A DNA stretch of 64,000 nt from Niabella pedocola (GCF_021044425.1 NZ_JAJNEC010000005.1:1612001-1676000); one strand, 5' to 3'; shown: positions 17,819 to 27,223, counted from the first letter of the stretch. The notes: generated by a model from the letters alone, not told the origin. Program-made: numbers and translations.

Positions 17819-18388
17819 ATGCTGAAAAAAATTGTGATCATTGGCCCTGAAAGTACCGGCAAAAGCAATCTTTGCGCAGACCTGGCCCGGCATTATCAAA
17901 CAGACTGGTGCCCGGAATATGCCCGGACCTACCTGGTGGAAAACGGGAAAGATTATACCTATGATGACCTGCTGGTGATTGCAAAAGGCCAGCTGGCACT
18001 GGAAGATAAATACAGCCACCGGCTCCGGACCGCCGGGATATCACCGCTTTTTATTGACACCGATATGTATGTAATGAAGGTATGGTGCGAATTCGTTTTT
18101 AATCAATGCCATCCTTTTATACTGGATACGATTGCAGCGCGCCGTTATGATTTGTACCTGCTCTGTAATACCGATCTGCCCTGGGCCCCGGACGCCTTAA
18201 GAGAATATCCTGACCTTCAGACCCGGGAGGAGCTCTTCAGGATCTATAAATCCCTCCTGATCGACCAGGATACACCATGGGTGGAAATTAAAGGATCGGG
18301 CGTTAACCGGCTTCACATGGCTATCAAAGCGGTAGACGGCTTATTGAATTCCGGATCTCGTAACATTGTTTTAACAGAAACCCCTTAG
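17819..18388 (+). CDS. NadR-like AAA ATPase / nicotinamide riboside kinase domain protein
   Basis: 189 residues from the ATG at 17819. The frame is open upstream to 17597, but that part overlaps the M23 gene and lacks sense. The P-loop is immediate: IIGPESTGKSNL (about 7-18), then CPEYARTYL and a Walker-B-like FIDTDMYVMKVW. This is the pattern of the AAA_28/NadR kinase domain, which phosphorylates nicotinamide riboside to NMN. The NMN adenylyltransferase part of full NadR is absent, as in many Bacteroidota. Substrate assignment is by family only. Confidence 0.85.
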   Translation: MLKKIVIIGPESTGKSNLCADLARHYQTDWCPEYARTYLVENGKDYTYDDLLVIAKGQLALEDKYSHRLRTAGISPLFIDTDMYVMKVWCEFVFNQCHPFILDTIAARRYDLYLLCNTDLPWAPDALREYPDLQTREELFRIYKSLLIDQDTPWVEIKGSGVNRLHMAIKAVDGLLNSGSRNIVLTETP

Positions 18389-18393
18389 TTTTG
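18366..18393 (+). promoter_or_regulatory. Promoter of the M48 protease gene
   Basis: TTG (18366-18368), 17 nt, then TAGTTTTG (18386-18393), matching the Bacteroidota -33/-7 pattern. It overlaps the stop codon of the preceding gene and lies 30 bp before the M48 start, so the protease has its own promoter. Confidence 0.5.
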
Positions 18394-18422
18394 GTGCAAA
18401 ATTTATCACCAAACCGAAAAAC

Positions 18423-19199
18423 ATGAAGAAAGTCGTATTTTCTATCGCTATCCTCACAACACTGGGCACCACTTCATCTGCTCAATTCAAACTCAACTCA
18501 AAAACTATCGGCGCCGCAGAAAAAGGGGTAAAAGCCGCCACATTCAGTGATGCCGATGCCGCCAAACTGGCCAGCCAGGCTGTAGAATGGATGGACGCCA
18601 ATAACCCGGTTGCCAAGGCGGATGACCCGTATGCCATCCGGCTGAACAAGATCTTTGCAAAGCATAAAAGTGAAGACGGATTGAACCTGAATTACAAGGT
18701 TTATATGGTGAAGGATATCAATGCCTTTGCCTGCGCCGATGGCAGCATCCGGGTATTTGCAGCACTGATGGATCTGATGACCGATGAAGAGATCCTGTCG
18801 GTGATCGGCCATGAGATCGGGCATGTAAAGAACAAGGATACACGAGATGCCGTTCGCGCGGCTTATAAAAGAGCGGCTATTACGGATGCCGCAGCTTCCC
18901 AGTCCGGAGCCGTAGCACAATTAAGCGAAAGCCAGCTGGGCCAGTTTGCCAACGCCATTCTTGAGTCGAAATACAGCCGCAAACAGGAATCGGAAGCAGA
19001 TGCCTACGGATACGATTTCCTGAAGCGCAACGGCTATAATGTAATGGCAATGGCCAGTGCTTTTAACAAACTGGCGGAACTGAGCAGCGGCGCCAAGGCC
19101 AGCAATACGGAGAAAATGCTGAGCAGCCACCCGGACAGTAAAGACCGCGCTGCCAAGGTGGAAGAAAAAGCCAAACAGGACGGGCTGTATAAGAAATAA
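18423..19199 (+). CDS. M48-family zinc metalloprotease, periplasmic
   Basis: 258 residues. Signal peptide 1-20 (TLGTTSSAQ). The zinc motif HEIGH is at 130-134 in VIGHEIGHVKNKD, and the third ligand is the Glu in ESEADAYG (about 190). The conserved segment NAFACADGSIRVFAALMDLM precedes it. Family members (BepA/YcaL-like) degrade or assist misfolded outer-membrane proteins. There are no TPR repeats here, so it is a minimal catalytic form. A strong terminator follows 22 bp later. Confidence 0.92.
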   Translation: MKKVVFSIAILTTLGTTSSAQFKLNSKTIGAAEKGVKAATFSDADAAKLASQAVEWMDANNPVAKADDPYAIRLNKIFAKHKSEDGLNLNYKVYMVKDINAFACADGSIRVFAALMDLMTDEEILSVIGHEIGHVKNKDTRDAVRAAYKRAAITDAAASQSGAVAQLSESQLGQFANAILESKYSRKQESEADAYGYDFLKRNGYNVMAMASAFNKLAELSSGAKASNTEKMLSSHPDSKDRAAKVEEKAKQDGLYKK

Positions 19200-19221
19200 T
19201 TGAGCGCATTTGCAATAGCGC

Positions 19222-19247
19222 AGCGATCCTCCGGGATCGCTTTTTTT
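19222..19247 (+). terminator. Intrinsic terminator after the M48 gene
   Basis: AGCGATCC-TCCG-GGATCGCT, an 8-bp perfect stem with a TCCG tetraloop, followed directly by a run of seven T. Confidence 0.92.
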
Positions 19248-19621
19248 GTGCCCGCAACCGGAGAGCTCCGGGCGGCACAAAACCGGCAAATGCCGTTTTG
19301 CTTTACCTTTTTTTTTACCGGCCCGGGCTTAAAAATCGGGGCATTCATCGAATAATTTTAAAACAGAATTTTCAGCGTCCTACTTTTACCACGGTTTAGA
19401 GGGCTTAAGAGTGGGCTACCGGATCTTTCCAGATCATCGTACCCCCTCTTATTTTTTTGTATATATGCCACTGAAACACTGAATATTTTGTGCATCGATC
19501 TGCGCAAATCACTGCCGGCGGCGACAAGCAAACAACTTTATCCGGTTCCCGTGAAGCACACGCTGGGCGCCAGGGCAATACGGAGCATACAGTGGCATTA
19601 AAACTTCTGGCCCTCAGCGGC
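19248..19621. other. Intergenic stretch between two terminators, no feature seen
   Basis: 374 bp lie between the M48 terminator and the pdxA terminator. I see no gene with a plausible start and composition, no tRNA and no clear repeat. Several short open frames exist but cross neither promoter nor homology-like motifs. Confidence 0.5.
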
Positions 19622-19651
19622 AAAAAAAATCCCGCCGTATTACGGCAGGAT
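19622..19651 (-). terminator. Intrinsic terminator of pdxA
   Basis: On the minus strand ATCCTGCCGT-AAT-ACGGCGGGAT forms a 10-bp stem (one G-T pair) followed by seven or eight T, 26 bp beyond the pdxA stop. Confidence 0.9.
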
Positions 19652-19676
19652 CCAATAACTTATACTACTTGCTACT

Positions 19677-20762
19677 TTATTCCTCTATTTTTTCATCTTC
19701 CAGCCGGGAAACCACCTCCGGTGATACCTTGCGTAACGGGTTGGCCCGCTGCTCCCCATACTCCGCACGCTGGCCGATGATATCGGCACAGGTATAAACG
19801 GCCTGGAGGAACGATCCCCCATCTGCCCGCCCCTTGCCGGCAATATCAAAAGCCACCCCATGGTCCGGTGAAGTACGTACAATTTCCAGTCCCGCCGTAT
19901 AATTCACCCCTTCGCCCTGTGCCAGCGACTTAAAGGGAATCAATCCCTGGTCGTGATACATGGCCAGTACGGCGTCAAATTTTTCGTATTGTCCGCGGGC
20001 AAAAAAAGCATCGGCGCTATAAGGGCCAAAGGCCAGGATATTCCGGTTCCGCGCCTGTTTAACCGCCGGGGCAATGATCGTTTGCTCTTCATTTCCTACA
20101 AGCCCTTCATCCCCTGCATGTGGGTTTAATCCCAGCACGGCAATCCGTGGTTTGCTGATACCAAAATCCTGCTGAAGGCTGCTGTGGATAATCGCCAGCT
20201 TGCTCAGGATCGCCTCTGCAGTAATCTGTTTTGCCACTTCACTGATAGGCACATGTTCGGTTACCAGCGCCACGCGCATATTTTCGGCACACATCATCAT
20301 CACCACATCCTTGGCATTGAAGCTGGCTTTGAGATAAGGAGTATGTCCGGTGTATGAAAACTGTTCCGACTGTACATTGGTTTTGTGAATGGGCGCCGTT
20401 ACCAGTCCGTCGATCTTTTTTTCCTTTAACGCGTTAATAGCCATTTCCAGCGAGGTTACCGCATAACGGCCACCGGTTTCATTTAATGTTCCGGGTGTAA
20501 TGTTCACCTCTTCTTCCCAGCAATTAAAAATAGTTACCTGTTTCGGATTGATCTTTTCAAATTCCCGGGTATGGAAGAAGCTGAAATTGCTTTCCGATAT
20601 TGTTTTCCTGTAAAAATTCACCGCTTTATTATTGGCGAAAATAACAGGGGTACAGATATCCAGCAGGCGTGCGTCCGCAAACGTTTTTACAATAAGCTCA
20701 AGACCAATACCGTTCAGGTCTCCGGAAGTGATCCCGATAACTGGTTTTTGTTTATGCGTCAT
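19677..20762 (-). CDS. pdxA: 4-hydroxythreonine-4-phosphate dehydrogenase
   Basis: 361 residues, slightly longer than the usual 330. It oxidises 4-phosphohydroxy-threonine in the DXP-dependent pyridoxal 5'-phosphate pathway, working with PdxJ. Conserved elements are GITSGDLNGIGLELIVK at the N-terminus, the metal ligands in TGHTPYL, LGLNPHAGDEG and AMYHDQGLIPFK, and RTSPDHGVAFDIAGKG near the C-terminus. The C-terminal tail (SPEVVSRLEDEKIEE) is extra. It is a single-gene unit with its own terminator; pdxJ is not in the window. Confidence 0.96.
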   Translation of the reverse strand: MTHKQKPVIGITSGDLNGIGLELIVKTFADARLLDICTPVIFANNKAVNFYRKTISESNFSFFHTREFEKINPKQVTIFNCWEEEVNITPGTLNETGGRYAVTSLEMAINALKEKKIDGLVTAPIHKTNVQSEQFSYTGHTPYLKASFNAKDVVMMMCAENMRVALVTEHVPISEVAKQITAEAILSKLAIIHSSLQQDFGISKPRIAVLGLNPHAGDEGLVGNEEQTIIAPAVKQARNRNILAFGPYSADAFFARGQYEKFDAVLAMYHDQGLIPFKSLAQGEGVNYTAGLEIVRTSPDHGVAFDIAGKGRADGGSFLQAVYTCADIIGQRAEYGEQRANPLRKVSPEVVSRLEDEKIEE

Positions 20763-20842
20763 AAAATGGATCTCAATAATTAAGCAGTGAAAATACGATA
20801 AAAACCGTTATGTGGCAGTCGCAAAAGCCGTTTACAACGTAT

Positions 20843-20870
20843 TGTCTTTCTGAACTCGTTTCAGCATCTG
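20843..20870 (+). repeat. REP-like palindrome of the CTGAACTCGTTTCAG type
   Basis: TGTCTTTCTGAACTCGTTTCAGCATCTG contains the stem CTGAA-CTCG-TTTCAG. The surrounding wording resembles a repeat seen in many Bacteroidota genomes. Only one copy is present in this window, so family membership rests on memory. Confidence 0.4.
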
Positions 20871-21055
20871 TTGATGGATCATTTTTTAAATGCCGAAACA
20901 ATTCCGATGGCATAACAAATGAGCAGTTTCAAATTGCCGGAGGCAACAAGGTAATCATGCGGAACCTGAAGCCCGCGCAGCATAGGACGAAGCGGCCAGT
21001 AAAAAAGCCGGTACAAATAAATTTGCCCGGCTTCACTATAAAGTATTGTATGCTG

Positions 21056-23914
21056 TTACTTGCTCAGGAACATGCTCCGGTCTTTATACAATTGTCTGAA
21101 ATAGGGATCTTTCAGGTTTTTGATAAAACGGATGGCCTCTCCGGTACTCTTCATTTCGGGTCCCAGTTCTTTGTTTACCCCCGGGAATTTATTGAAGCTG
21201 AATACCGGTTCCTTGATCGCATAACCGGTCAGTTTTTTCTCAAATTTGAAGTCGGTGAGCTTGTTGGCCCCGATCATTACTTTGGTGGCAATATTCAGAT
21301 AAGGGATCTGATAGGCTTTTGCAATGAACGGCGTGGTACGTGATGCACGCGGGTTGGCTTCAATTACATAAACTGTTCCGTCCTTGATGGCAAACTGGAT
21401 ATTGATCAGGCCCCGGATGTCGAGCGCCCTCGCAATTTTTTCCGCATAATGCTCCATGGTGGTCACTTCCATCGGGGAAAGATTGAAGGCGGGCAATACC
21501 GCATTACTGTCTCCACTGTGAATACCAGCGGGTTCAATATGCTCCATCACCCCCATTACATGGAAGTTTTCTCCATCATAGATCGCATCTACCTCAGCCT
21601 CCTGGCAACGGTCCAGGAAATGATCGATCAGGATCTTATTACCCGGGATGTGTTTCAGCAGGCTGATCACCGCTCTTTCTACCTCATCGTCGTTCAGTAC
21701 GATCCGCATCCGTTGTCCGCCCAACACGTATGAAGGACGCACCAATACCGGGTAACCCACACGGTTTGCAATCTGCACCGCTTCATCAACCGTCCAGGCC
21801 GAACCATATTCAGGGTAAGGGATCTTTAATTCCTTCAGCATATCGCTAAACCGTCCGCGGTCTTCTGCAATATCCATATTATCAAAGCTGGTGCCCATGA
21901 TCGCTACGCCCATGTCCTTGATCTTTTCAGCCAGCTTCAGGGCTGTTTGTCCGCCCAGCTGCACGATTACGCCCGCGGGCTTTTCGTATTCGATCAGCTC
22001 ACGTACATGCTCCCAGTATACCGGCTCAAAGTACAGCTTATCGGCCATATCGAAATCGGTGCTCACCGTTTCGGGGTTACAGTTCATCATGATGGCCTCA
22101 TAACCCGCTTCTTTAATGGCCAGCAGTCCGTGCACGCAGCAATAATCAAACTCAATACCCTGACCGATACGGTTAGGGCCGCTGCCCAGTACAATAATCT
22201 TTTTCCGGTCTGAAACTTTTGATTCGTTGTGCACCAGGTCGCCGGCGCTCAGATCCGATTTGGCAGGAGCATCAAAAGTAGAATAGAAATAAGGGGTTTT
22301 AGCTTCAAATTCGGCGCTGCAGGTATCCACCATTTTATACACCCGGTTGATACCCAGTTCCTTTCTGCGGGCATACACGGCTTCTTCCGTATTTCCATGT
22401 CCCATGATCTCGGCGATCTGGGCATCGCTGAACCCGTTCACCTTGGCATCCCGCAGCAAATCGGCCGGCAGTGTATCCAGGTTATATTCCGCAATTTTCT
22501 TTTCCAGCACGCAAAGTTTCTGGATCTCCGAAAGGAACCAGCGGTCGATGCCATTGGTGGCTTTTGAAATGGTTCCTACCGATACACCGGCCATCAAGGC
22601 ATCCTTAATGCGGAAAATGCGGTCCCATTTTGGCGTTTTAATATATTCCAGCAGTTCTTCTGCCCGCATCAGGCTTTTACCATAGTATCCCAGGCCGATG
22701 GCATTATTTTCCAGGCTCTGGCAGGCTTTCTGCACCGCTTCATTAAAGCTGCGGCCGATGGCCATCACCTCACCCACACTCTTCATCTGCAGGCCCAGGG
22801 TATCATTGGCTCCTTTAAATTTATCAAAATTCCAGCGGGGGATTTTTACAATTACATAGTCCAGTGCCGGTTCAAAATAAGCCGAAGTGGTTTTGGTGAT
22901 CTGGTTTTCCAGCTCATCCAGGTTATAACCAATAGCCAGCTTAGCGGCTATTTTTGCAATCGGGTACCCGGTAGCTTTTGAAGCCAGTGCCGAAGAACGG
23001 CTTACCCTTGGGTTGATTTCAATGGCAATGATCTCTTCGGTTTCGGGATTCATGGCAAACTGCACGTTACAGCCACCAGAAAAATTGCCCAGATCGCGCA
23101 TCATCCGGATAGCCGTATTCCGCATCAGCTGCATTCCGGTATCGCTCAGCGTCATGGAAGGTGCTACGGTAATGGAATCACCGGTGTGCACACCCATTGG
23201 GTCGAAGTTTTCTACCGTACAAATGATGCAAACATTGTTGGCCGCATCTCTCAATAACTCCAGCTCAAATTCCTTCCAACCCAAAACCGCTTTTTCCACC
23301 AGCACCTCATGAATGGGCGACGCCTGCAAACCCCGGTTCAGGGCTTCATCCAGCTCATCTTTATCATGTACAAAACCGCCACCGGTACCGCCAAGGGTAA
23401 AAGAAGGCCGGATCACCAGCGGAAAACCGATCTCCTGGGCAAATTCTTTTCCTTCCAGGAATGAATTGGCCGTTTTTGCTGTGGCCACCTGAATACCCAG
23501 TTCAATCATCCACTGACGGAATAATTCACGGTCTTCAGCCTTATCAATGGCCTTGATATCCACACCAATAAGCCGTACATTGTATTCTTTCCAAAGTCCC
23601 AGTTCTTCGGCTTCTTTACAAAGGTTTAATGCAGTTTGACCTCCCATTGTGGGCAATACCGCGTCAATATCATTTTCCTGCAGGATCTGTTCAATACTCT
23701 CTGTGGTCAGCGGCAAAAGGTATACACGGTCTGCCATCATCGGGTCGGTCATAATCGTGGCAGGATTGCTGTTGACCAGGACCACTTTGATCCCTTCTTC
23801 CCGCAAACTGCGGGCGGCCTGGGTGCCGGAGTAGTCAAATTCACAAGCCTGACCTATTACAATAGGACCGGAACCGATAATCAGTACCGTTTTAATGGAA
23901 GTATCTTTGGGCAT
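21056..23914 (-). CDS. carB: Carbamoyl-phosphate synthase large subunit (short form without the allosteric domain)
   Basis: 952 residues. It makes carbamoyl phosphate from ammonia (supplied by CarA), bicarbonate and two ATP, for pyrimidines and arginine. Two ATP-grasp halves are evident: N-terminal VLIIGSGPIVIGQACEFDYSGTQA and, near 560, IIVLGSGPNRIGQGIEFDYCCV; RPSFTLGGTGGG and RPSYVLGGQRM are the two glycine loops. The oligomerisation region lies between. The protein stops just after VFSFNKFPGVNKELGPEMKS, so the MGS-like C-terminal domain of about 120 residues that binds UMP, IMP and ornithine in E. coli is absent. carA is not in the window. Confidence 0.96.
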   Translation of the reverse strand: MPKDTSIKTVLIIGSGPIVIGQACEFDYSGTQAARSLREEGIKVVLVNSNPATIMTDPMMADRVYLLPLTTESIEQILQENDIDAVLPTMGGQTALNLCKEAEELGLWKEYNVRLIGVDIKAIDKAEDRELFRQWMIELGIQVATAKTANSFLEGKEFAQEIGFPLVIRPSFTLGGTGGGFVHDKDELDEALNRGLQASPIHEVLVEKAVLGWKEFELELLRDAANNVCIICTVENFDPMGVHTGDSITVAPSMTLSDTGMQLMRNTAIRMMRDLGNFSGGCNVQFAMNPETEEIIAIEINPRVSRSSALASKATGYPIAKIAAKLAIGYNLDELENQITKTTSAYFEPALDYVIVKIPRWNFDKFKGANDTLGLQMKSVGEVMAIGRSFNEAVQKACQSLENNAIGLGYYGKSLMRAEELLEYIKTPKWDRIFRIKDALMAGVSVGTISKATNGIDRWFLSEIQKLCVLEKKIAEYNLDTLPADLLRDAKVNGFSDAQIAEIMGHGNTEEAVYARRKELGINRVYKMVDTCSAEFEAKTPYFYSTFDAPAKSDLSAGDLVHNESKVSDRKKIIVLGSGPNRIGQGIEFDYCCVHGLLAIKEAGYEAIMMNCNPETVSTDFDMADKLYFEPVYWEHVRELIEYEKPAGVIVQLGGQTALKLAEKIKDMGVAIMGTSFDNMDIAEDRGRFSDMLKELKIPYPEYGSAWTVDEAVQIANRVGYPVLVRPSYVLGGQRMRIVLNDDEVERAVISLLKHIPGNKILIDHFLDRCQEAEVDAIYDGENFHVMGVMEHIEPAGIHSGDSNAVLPAFNLSPMEVTTMEHYAEKIARALDIRGLINIQFAIKDGTVYVIEANPRASRTTPFIAKAYQIPYLNIATKVMIGANKLTDFKFEKKLTGYAIKEPVFSFNKFPGVNKELGPEMKSTGEAIRFIKNLKDPYFRQLYKDRSMFLSK

Positions 23915-23947
23915 CTTTTAGTTTTCTTTTAAAAAAAATAAATTGCG

Positions 23948-23955
23948 CAAAAGTA
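23948..23955 (-). promoter_or_regulatory. -7 element of carB
   Basis: On the minus strand TACTTTTG matches TAnnTTTG exactly and ends 33 bp before the carB start. No clear -33 TTTG is visible. Confidence 0.42.
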
Positions 23956-24064
23956 GGCCTAAAACAGGAAAAAGAAGGCTTAATTACCGAAGAATTTCCA
24001 GCTTATTTTTAAAAACGAACGATAGTACATTTTTAAGACGGTCAGAAACCGCAATACCGGTACG

Positions 24065-24700
24065 CTATGGCTTTTCTACAAACCGGTAACTACCGTGCGA
24101 ATCATAATCAATATGATGTTTTTCTTTTAATTCTTTAATATACCGCAATGTTGTTTTGGTGTGCGGACTGGCTACGCTGTTGCCATATGGTTCAAAACTA
24201 TGCAATAGCATTTCCTCGAGGCAGCTGCTTACAGACATTCCTTTATGTACCGCCAGATCCTCGAGCAATGCGGCCAGCCGTTTTTCCAATCGCACCGGCA
24301 CATCCACCCGCTCTATTTCGATGGGCGGTTCCATATTATAGATATAATGCCCAAAAACAAGATCATTTCCATAGGGATCCCGGACGGTATAATCACGGAC
24401 ACCATATTCCCGGTCGGCAATGGGTTCCGTTATGGATGTTCCATTGGATTTGTGAAATGCATACAACGCATCCGCATTTTCAATCATAAAGAAAACGGAG
24501 CTCCCGGTATAGGATGCTCCTGCCAGCGCCAAAAATATTTGCTTATCACCAAGGAACACTCCTGCAAAATGAGGTGTGGCGCCCCAGGTGAACCCAAAAG
24601 TAAAGCCCAGGTGCCGCGTATAAAAATCAATAGCTTCCTGAATATTGTCCACCTTTAATGTGGGCTGCACCTGTAATGCTTCAACAACTGGAGGCTTCAT
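24065..24700 (-). CDS. VOC (glyoxalase/bleomycin-resistance fold) protein with a possible ribbon-helix-helix tail
   Basis: 211 residues. Residues 8-125 form a VOC domain (QPTLKVDNIQEAIDFYTRHLGFTFGFTWG, then YTVRDPYGNDLVFGHYI). Residues 135-175 (VPVRLEKRLAALLEDLAVHKGMSVSSCLEEMLL) have a short strand and two helices in the arrangement of a ribbon-helix-helix DNA-binding or dimerisation unit. A basic tail follows (TTLRYIKELKEKHHI). The VOC part may bind a small molecule or antibiotic; metal ligands are not clear, so enzymatic activity is doubtful. Alone between carB and an S8 protease gene. The fusion reading is inference. Confidence 0.72.
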   Translation of the reverse strand: MKPPVVEALQVQPTLKVDNIQEAIDFYTRHLGFTFGFTWGATPHFAGVFLGDKQIFLALAGASYTGSSVFFMIENADALYAFHKSNGTSITEPIADREYGVRDYTVRDPYGNDLVFGHYIYNMEPPIEIERVDVPVRLEKRLAALLEDLAVHKGMSVSSCLEEMLLHSFEPYGNSVASPHTKTTLRYIKELKEKHHIDYDSHGSYRFVEKP

Positions 24701-24787
24701 ACAAACGTTTTTCCAAAGCTACAATTAATAACAGACGTTTCCGGTTCCAACTCAACCTGTGAGAAAACAGTTCCCGTGATCCGCCTA

Positions 24788-26389
24788 TCAGTTACCGGCT
24801 ATCTTTATTGCCAGTTTTACCGCTCCGGCGGCATTTGCGATCCTGCCGGAACTGCAAAGTTCGGAAAGCATTACTTTTTCATCGCTGGTACCGGGTTTAA
24901 TGACCGGTTCCTTCAAAAGTGTGCCGGACCTTTTTAAAATGTCTACCACCTCTGCCGCCTTTAATTTGGGGAAGTACGACCGTAAAAGGGCGGCAATGCC
25001 CGCAACCACCGGGCTGGAAAGACTGGTGCCACTGGCCACCTGCGTACCATCGCCGGCAATGGCACAGTGAATTTCGAGCCCCGGGGCAAACAGGTCTACT
25101 TTTTTCTTACCGTAATTGCTAAAACCAGCCACCAATGCGCCCAAACTGGCATCCCCGCTGGCGCCCACCTGGATTATATTTGGCAAAAACCGGTTATCGA
25201 TAGTATAGGCATTGGGATAATGATCATCCGTATCAATATCGGCGGCATCATTACCGGAACCATGTACCAGCACCACGTCTTTCGACAGGGCGTATTCAAC
25301 GGCCTCATCCACCCAATGTTTATCGGGCGATATGTATTTTCCAAAGCTCATATTGATCACTTTAGCACCGTGATCAACCGCGTACCGGATCGCAAGCGCT
25401 ACATCTTTATCAAATTCATCTTTTCCCAGGATCCCCCGGATCATCATGATCTTAACATTATCAGCGATACCATCAATGCCGATGCTATTGTTACGTACGG
25501 CGCCGATCACACTGCTAACACCAGTGCCATGATAACCGCTGAAGCCGGTAAGATTATGATTCCCGTACCGGGTCCTTGTAATATCATAATCATCATCTTT
25601 CAGCAGGTTTCCCCGGAAGTCCTCCGGAGCTGTGGTCAGTTTTAACAGGTTGTCCTCCTGCTCTTTCTTGTAGTCACCCAGCCCTTTCATAAAGCCGGCA
25701 TTGCTGGTCTGGCCGTCTTCGAGTATTCTTTTCCAGATCCCGATCCATTCCCTGTTGGCATCGGAAACCGGAATGCTGTCCAGGTCCTTTAAAGTGAACA
25801 CATCTTTATTCAGCGCTTTTTTCAGAATCGTATTGGACCGTTCGGCCACTTCCCAGTTTCCACGCAGGTTGTCAATGATCTTTGAGGCGCTGTTATACGA
25901 CTCAACCAGTTTCTGATGCGCCCGTTTCCATTCGCGGTAATGCCACTGCTGGTCCTTTGCAACCGCCGCACTGTCCTTTCCCTCAAACTGTGCCTTAAAC
26001 CGGTGATAGGTACGCCAGTCATCGCTCACACTTACCGAAAGATTTGTTCCATCCGGTGCGCCCAGGTAATTCCATCCATAGTAGTCGTCAACCAGCCCGT
26101 TACCATCATCGTCTATATGATTATTGGGAATTTCTTTAGGGTTCTGCCACAACACGGGTTTCAGATCCGGTTGCAGGGTATCAATACCACTGTCGATCAC
26201 CGCCACGATCACCGGTGTGCTTTTGCGGCCTTTCAGAAGGGCATAGGCCTGGTTGAGACTGATACCCTGGTAACCATCCTGCTGATAATCGAGGTAATGC
26301 CAGTCTTTTATCTTCGGCTTTACAGTTTGCGCTTCGCCGGTATTTGATCCAAACAGCAACACAGCGGTTACTGCCATCCATTTTTTCAT
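24788..26389 (-). CDS. S8 (subtilisin-like) serine protease, exported
   Basis: 533 residues, signal peptide 1-20. The catalytic triad is complete: Asp66 in AVIDSGID, His287 in GYHGTGV and Ser456 in GTSLSSPVVAG; the oxyanion Asn is in HGSGND. Between Asp and His there are 220 residues, far more than the roughly 40 in subtilisin. The extra part (about 115-275) is charged and helical, with no recognised motif. A DDDGNGLVDDYYGWN segment just after the Asp may bind calcium. Extracellular or periplasmic protein degradation is the likely role. The DUF4476 gene lies 43 bp upstream on the same strand. Confidence 0.92.
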   Translation of the reverse strand: MKKWMAVTAVLLFGSNTGEAQTVKPKIKDWHYLDYQQDGYQGISLNQAYALLKGRKSTPVIVAVIDSGIDTLQPDLKPVLWQNPKEIPNNHIDDDGNGLVDDYYGWNYLGAPDGTNLSVSVSDDWRTYHRFKAQFEGKDSAAVAKDQQWHYREWKRAHQKLVESYNSASKIIDNLRGNWEVAERSNTILKKALNKDVFTLKDLDSIPVSDANREWIGIWKRILEDGQTSNAGFMKGLGDYKKEQEDNLLKLTTAPEDFRGNLLKDDDYDITRTRYGNHNLTGFSGYHGTGVSSVIGAVRNNSIGIDGIADNVKIMMIRGILGKDEFDKDVALAIRYAVDHGAKVINMSFGKYISPDKHWVDEAVEYALSKDVVLVHGSGNDAADIDTDDHYPNAYTIDNRFLPNIIQVGASGDASLGALVAGFSNYGKKKVDLFAPGLEIHCAIAGDGTQVASGTSLSSPVVAGIAALLRSYFPKLKAAEVVDILKRSGTLLKEPVIKPGTSDEKVMLSELCSSGRIANAAGAVKLAIKIAGN

Positions 26390-26432
26390 GTTTCTTTTTA
26401 TAAAAGCTATGAAAGTAGCCTTTATTGCTGAT

Positions 26433-27107
26433 TTATTGCTGATTTAAAAATTTTATAAACTCCGATTGTTCATCCAAAAATATAAAACAGTCCTTTAGCT
26501 GGTGATAATTTTGTTTATCCGTTACCTGCGGAAAAACCAGTTTCGCCATTTTCAGCTTGTTATTGCCAAATTTAAAACTGGTGATCCATTGCCGCACCTG
26601 TGCCGTGGTAAAAGAATTGTATTGGGTACCGGCTCTGAAGATCGCTTCTTTATCATCATCAAACGCTTTGCCGCCAATGGCCCTGGCAAGTGCATTTGCA
26701 TCCGCGTCCTTCATTCTCGGGAGCCGGGGATAAGTGACTCCTTCCGGGTACGCCAACGGATCGCGGGAAACAACCGGTCTCCCGGACCCTGTTTTTAGCA
26801 GTTCCTCGGTTTTTTCTAATTGCATTTCCTGCCGCACGGAAATCGTTACTTTTTGACCGGGTTTGAGATCCACATTTGTTTCGCGGGTAGACGCCTGCGG
26901 AAAGAACGGGTCCCATATCCTCAGCTTGTACCTTCCTCCAGGCAGGTTGGCAATGGAAATATTCGACCCGCTTTCCTCAAAGTAGTGGGTAGCATTTTCC
27001 AGAATAATATTAAAGCTGTGATTCCGGTCGTTTTTCACCTGAACCGTCGATTGGGCACCGGCAAAACAAGGCAGGCCCAGCAGCAGGAGGTAGTACAACT
27101 TCTTCAT
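26433..27107 (-). CDS. DUF4476-domain exported protein
   Basis: 224 residues. Signal peptide 1-18 (LPCFAGAQ). The N-terminal half (NHSFNIILENATHYFEESGSNISIANLPGGRYKLRIWD) is a beta-sandwich, and the C-terminal 90 residues (DDDKEAIFRAGTQYNSFTTAQVRQW...FLDEQSEFIKFL) match DUF4476, a helical domain confined mainly to Bacteroidota. The function of the family is unknown. Same strand as the S8 gene downstream, so possibly one transcript. Confidence 0.82.
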   Translation of the reverse strand: MKKLYYLLLLGLPCFAGAQSTVQVKNDRNHSFNIILENATHYFEESGSNISIANLPGGRYKLRIWDPFFPQASTRETNVDLKPGQKVTISVRQEMQLEKTEELLKTGSGRPVVSRDPLAYPEGVTYPRLPRMKDADANALARAIGGKAFDDDKEAIFRAGTQYNSFTTAQVRQWITSFKFGNNKLKMAKLVFPQVTDKQNYHQLKDCFIFLDEQSEFIKFLNQQ

Positions 27108-27223
27108 AACAATTTTGCTTTACAGCATAGAAGCGCCGTTTTATAAAAGCGTTCGCCTCCGGTTGTTAAGAATGTTACAAATTAAATCTCCCCATTAATA
27201 AAAGCAGCTGTTTTACTCCGCTG

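Noticed and set aside
20810..21055. Gene in the pdxA-carB gap on the plus strand
   Set aside because: The open frame runs antisense into carB and crosses a REP-like palindrome; no independent support.
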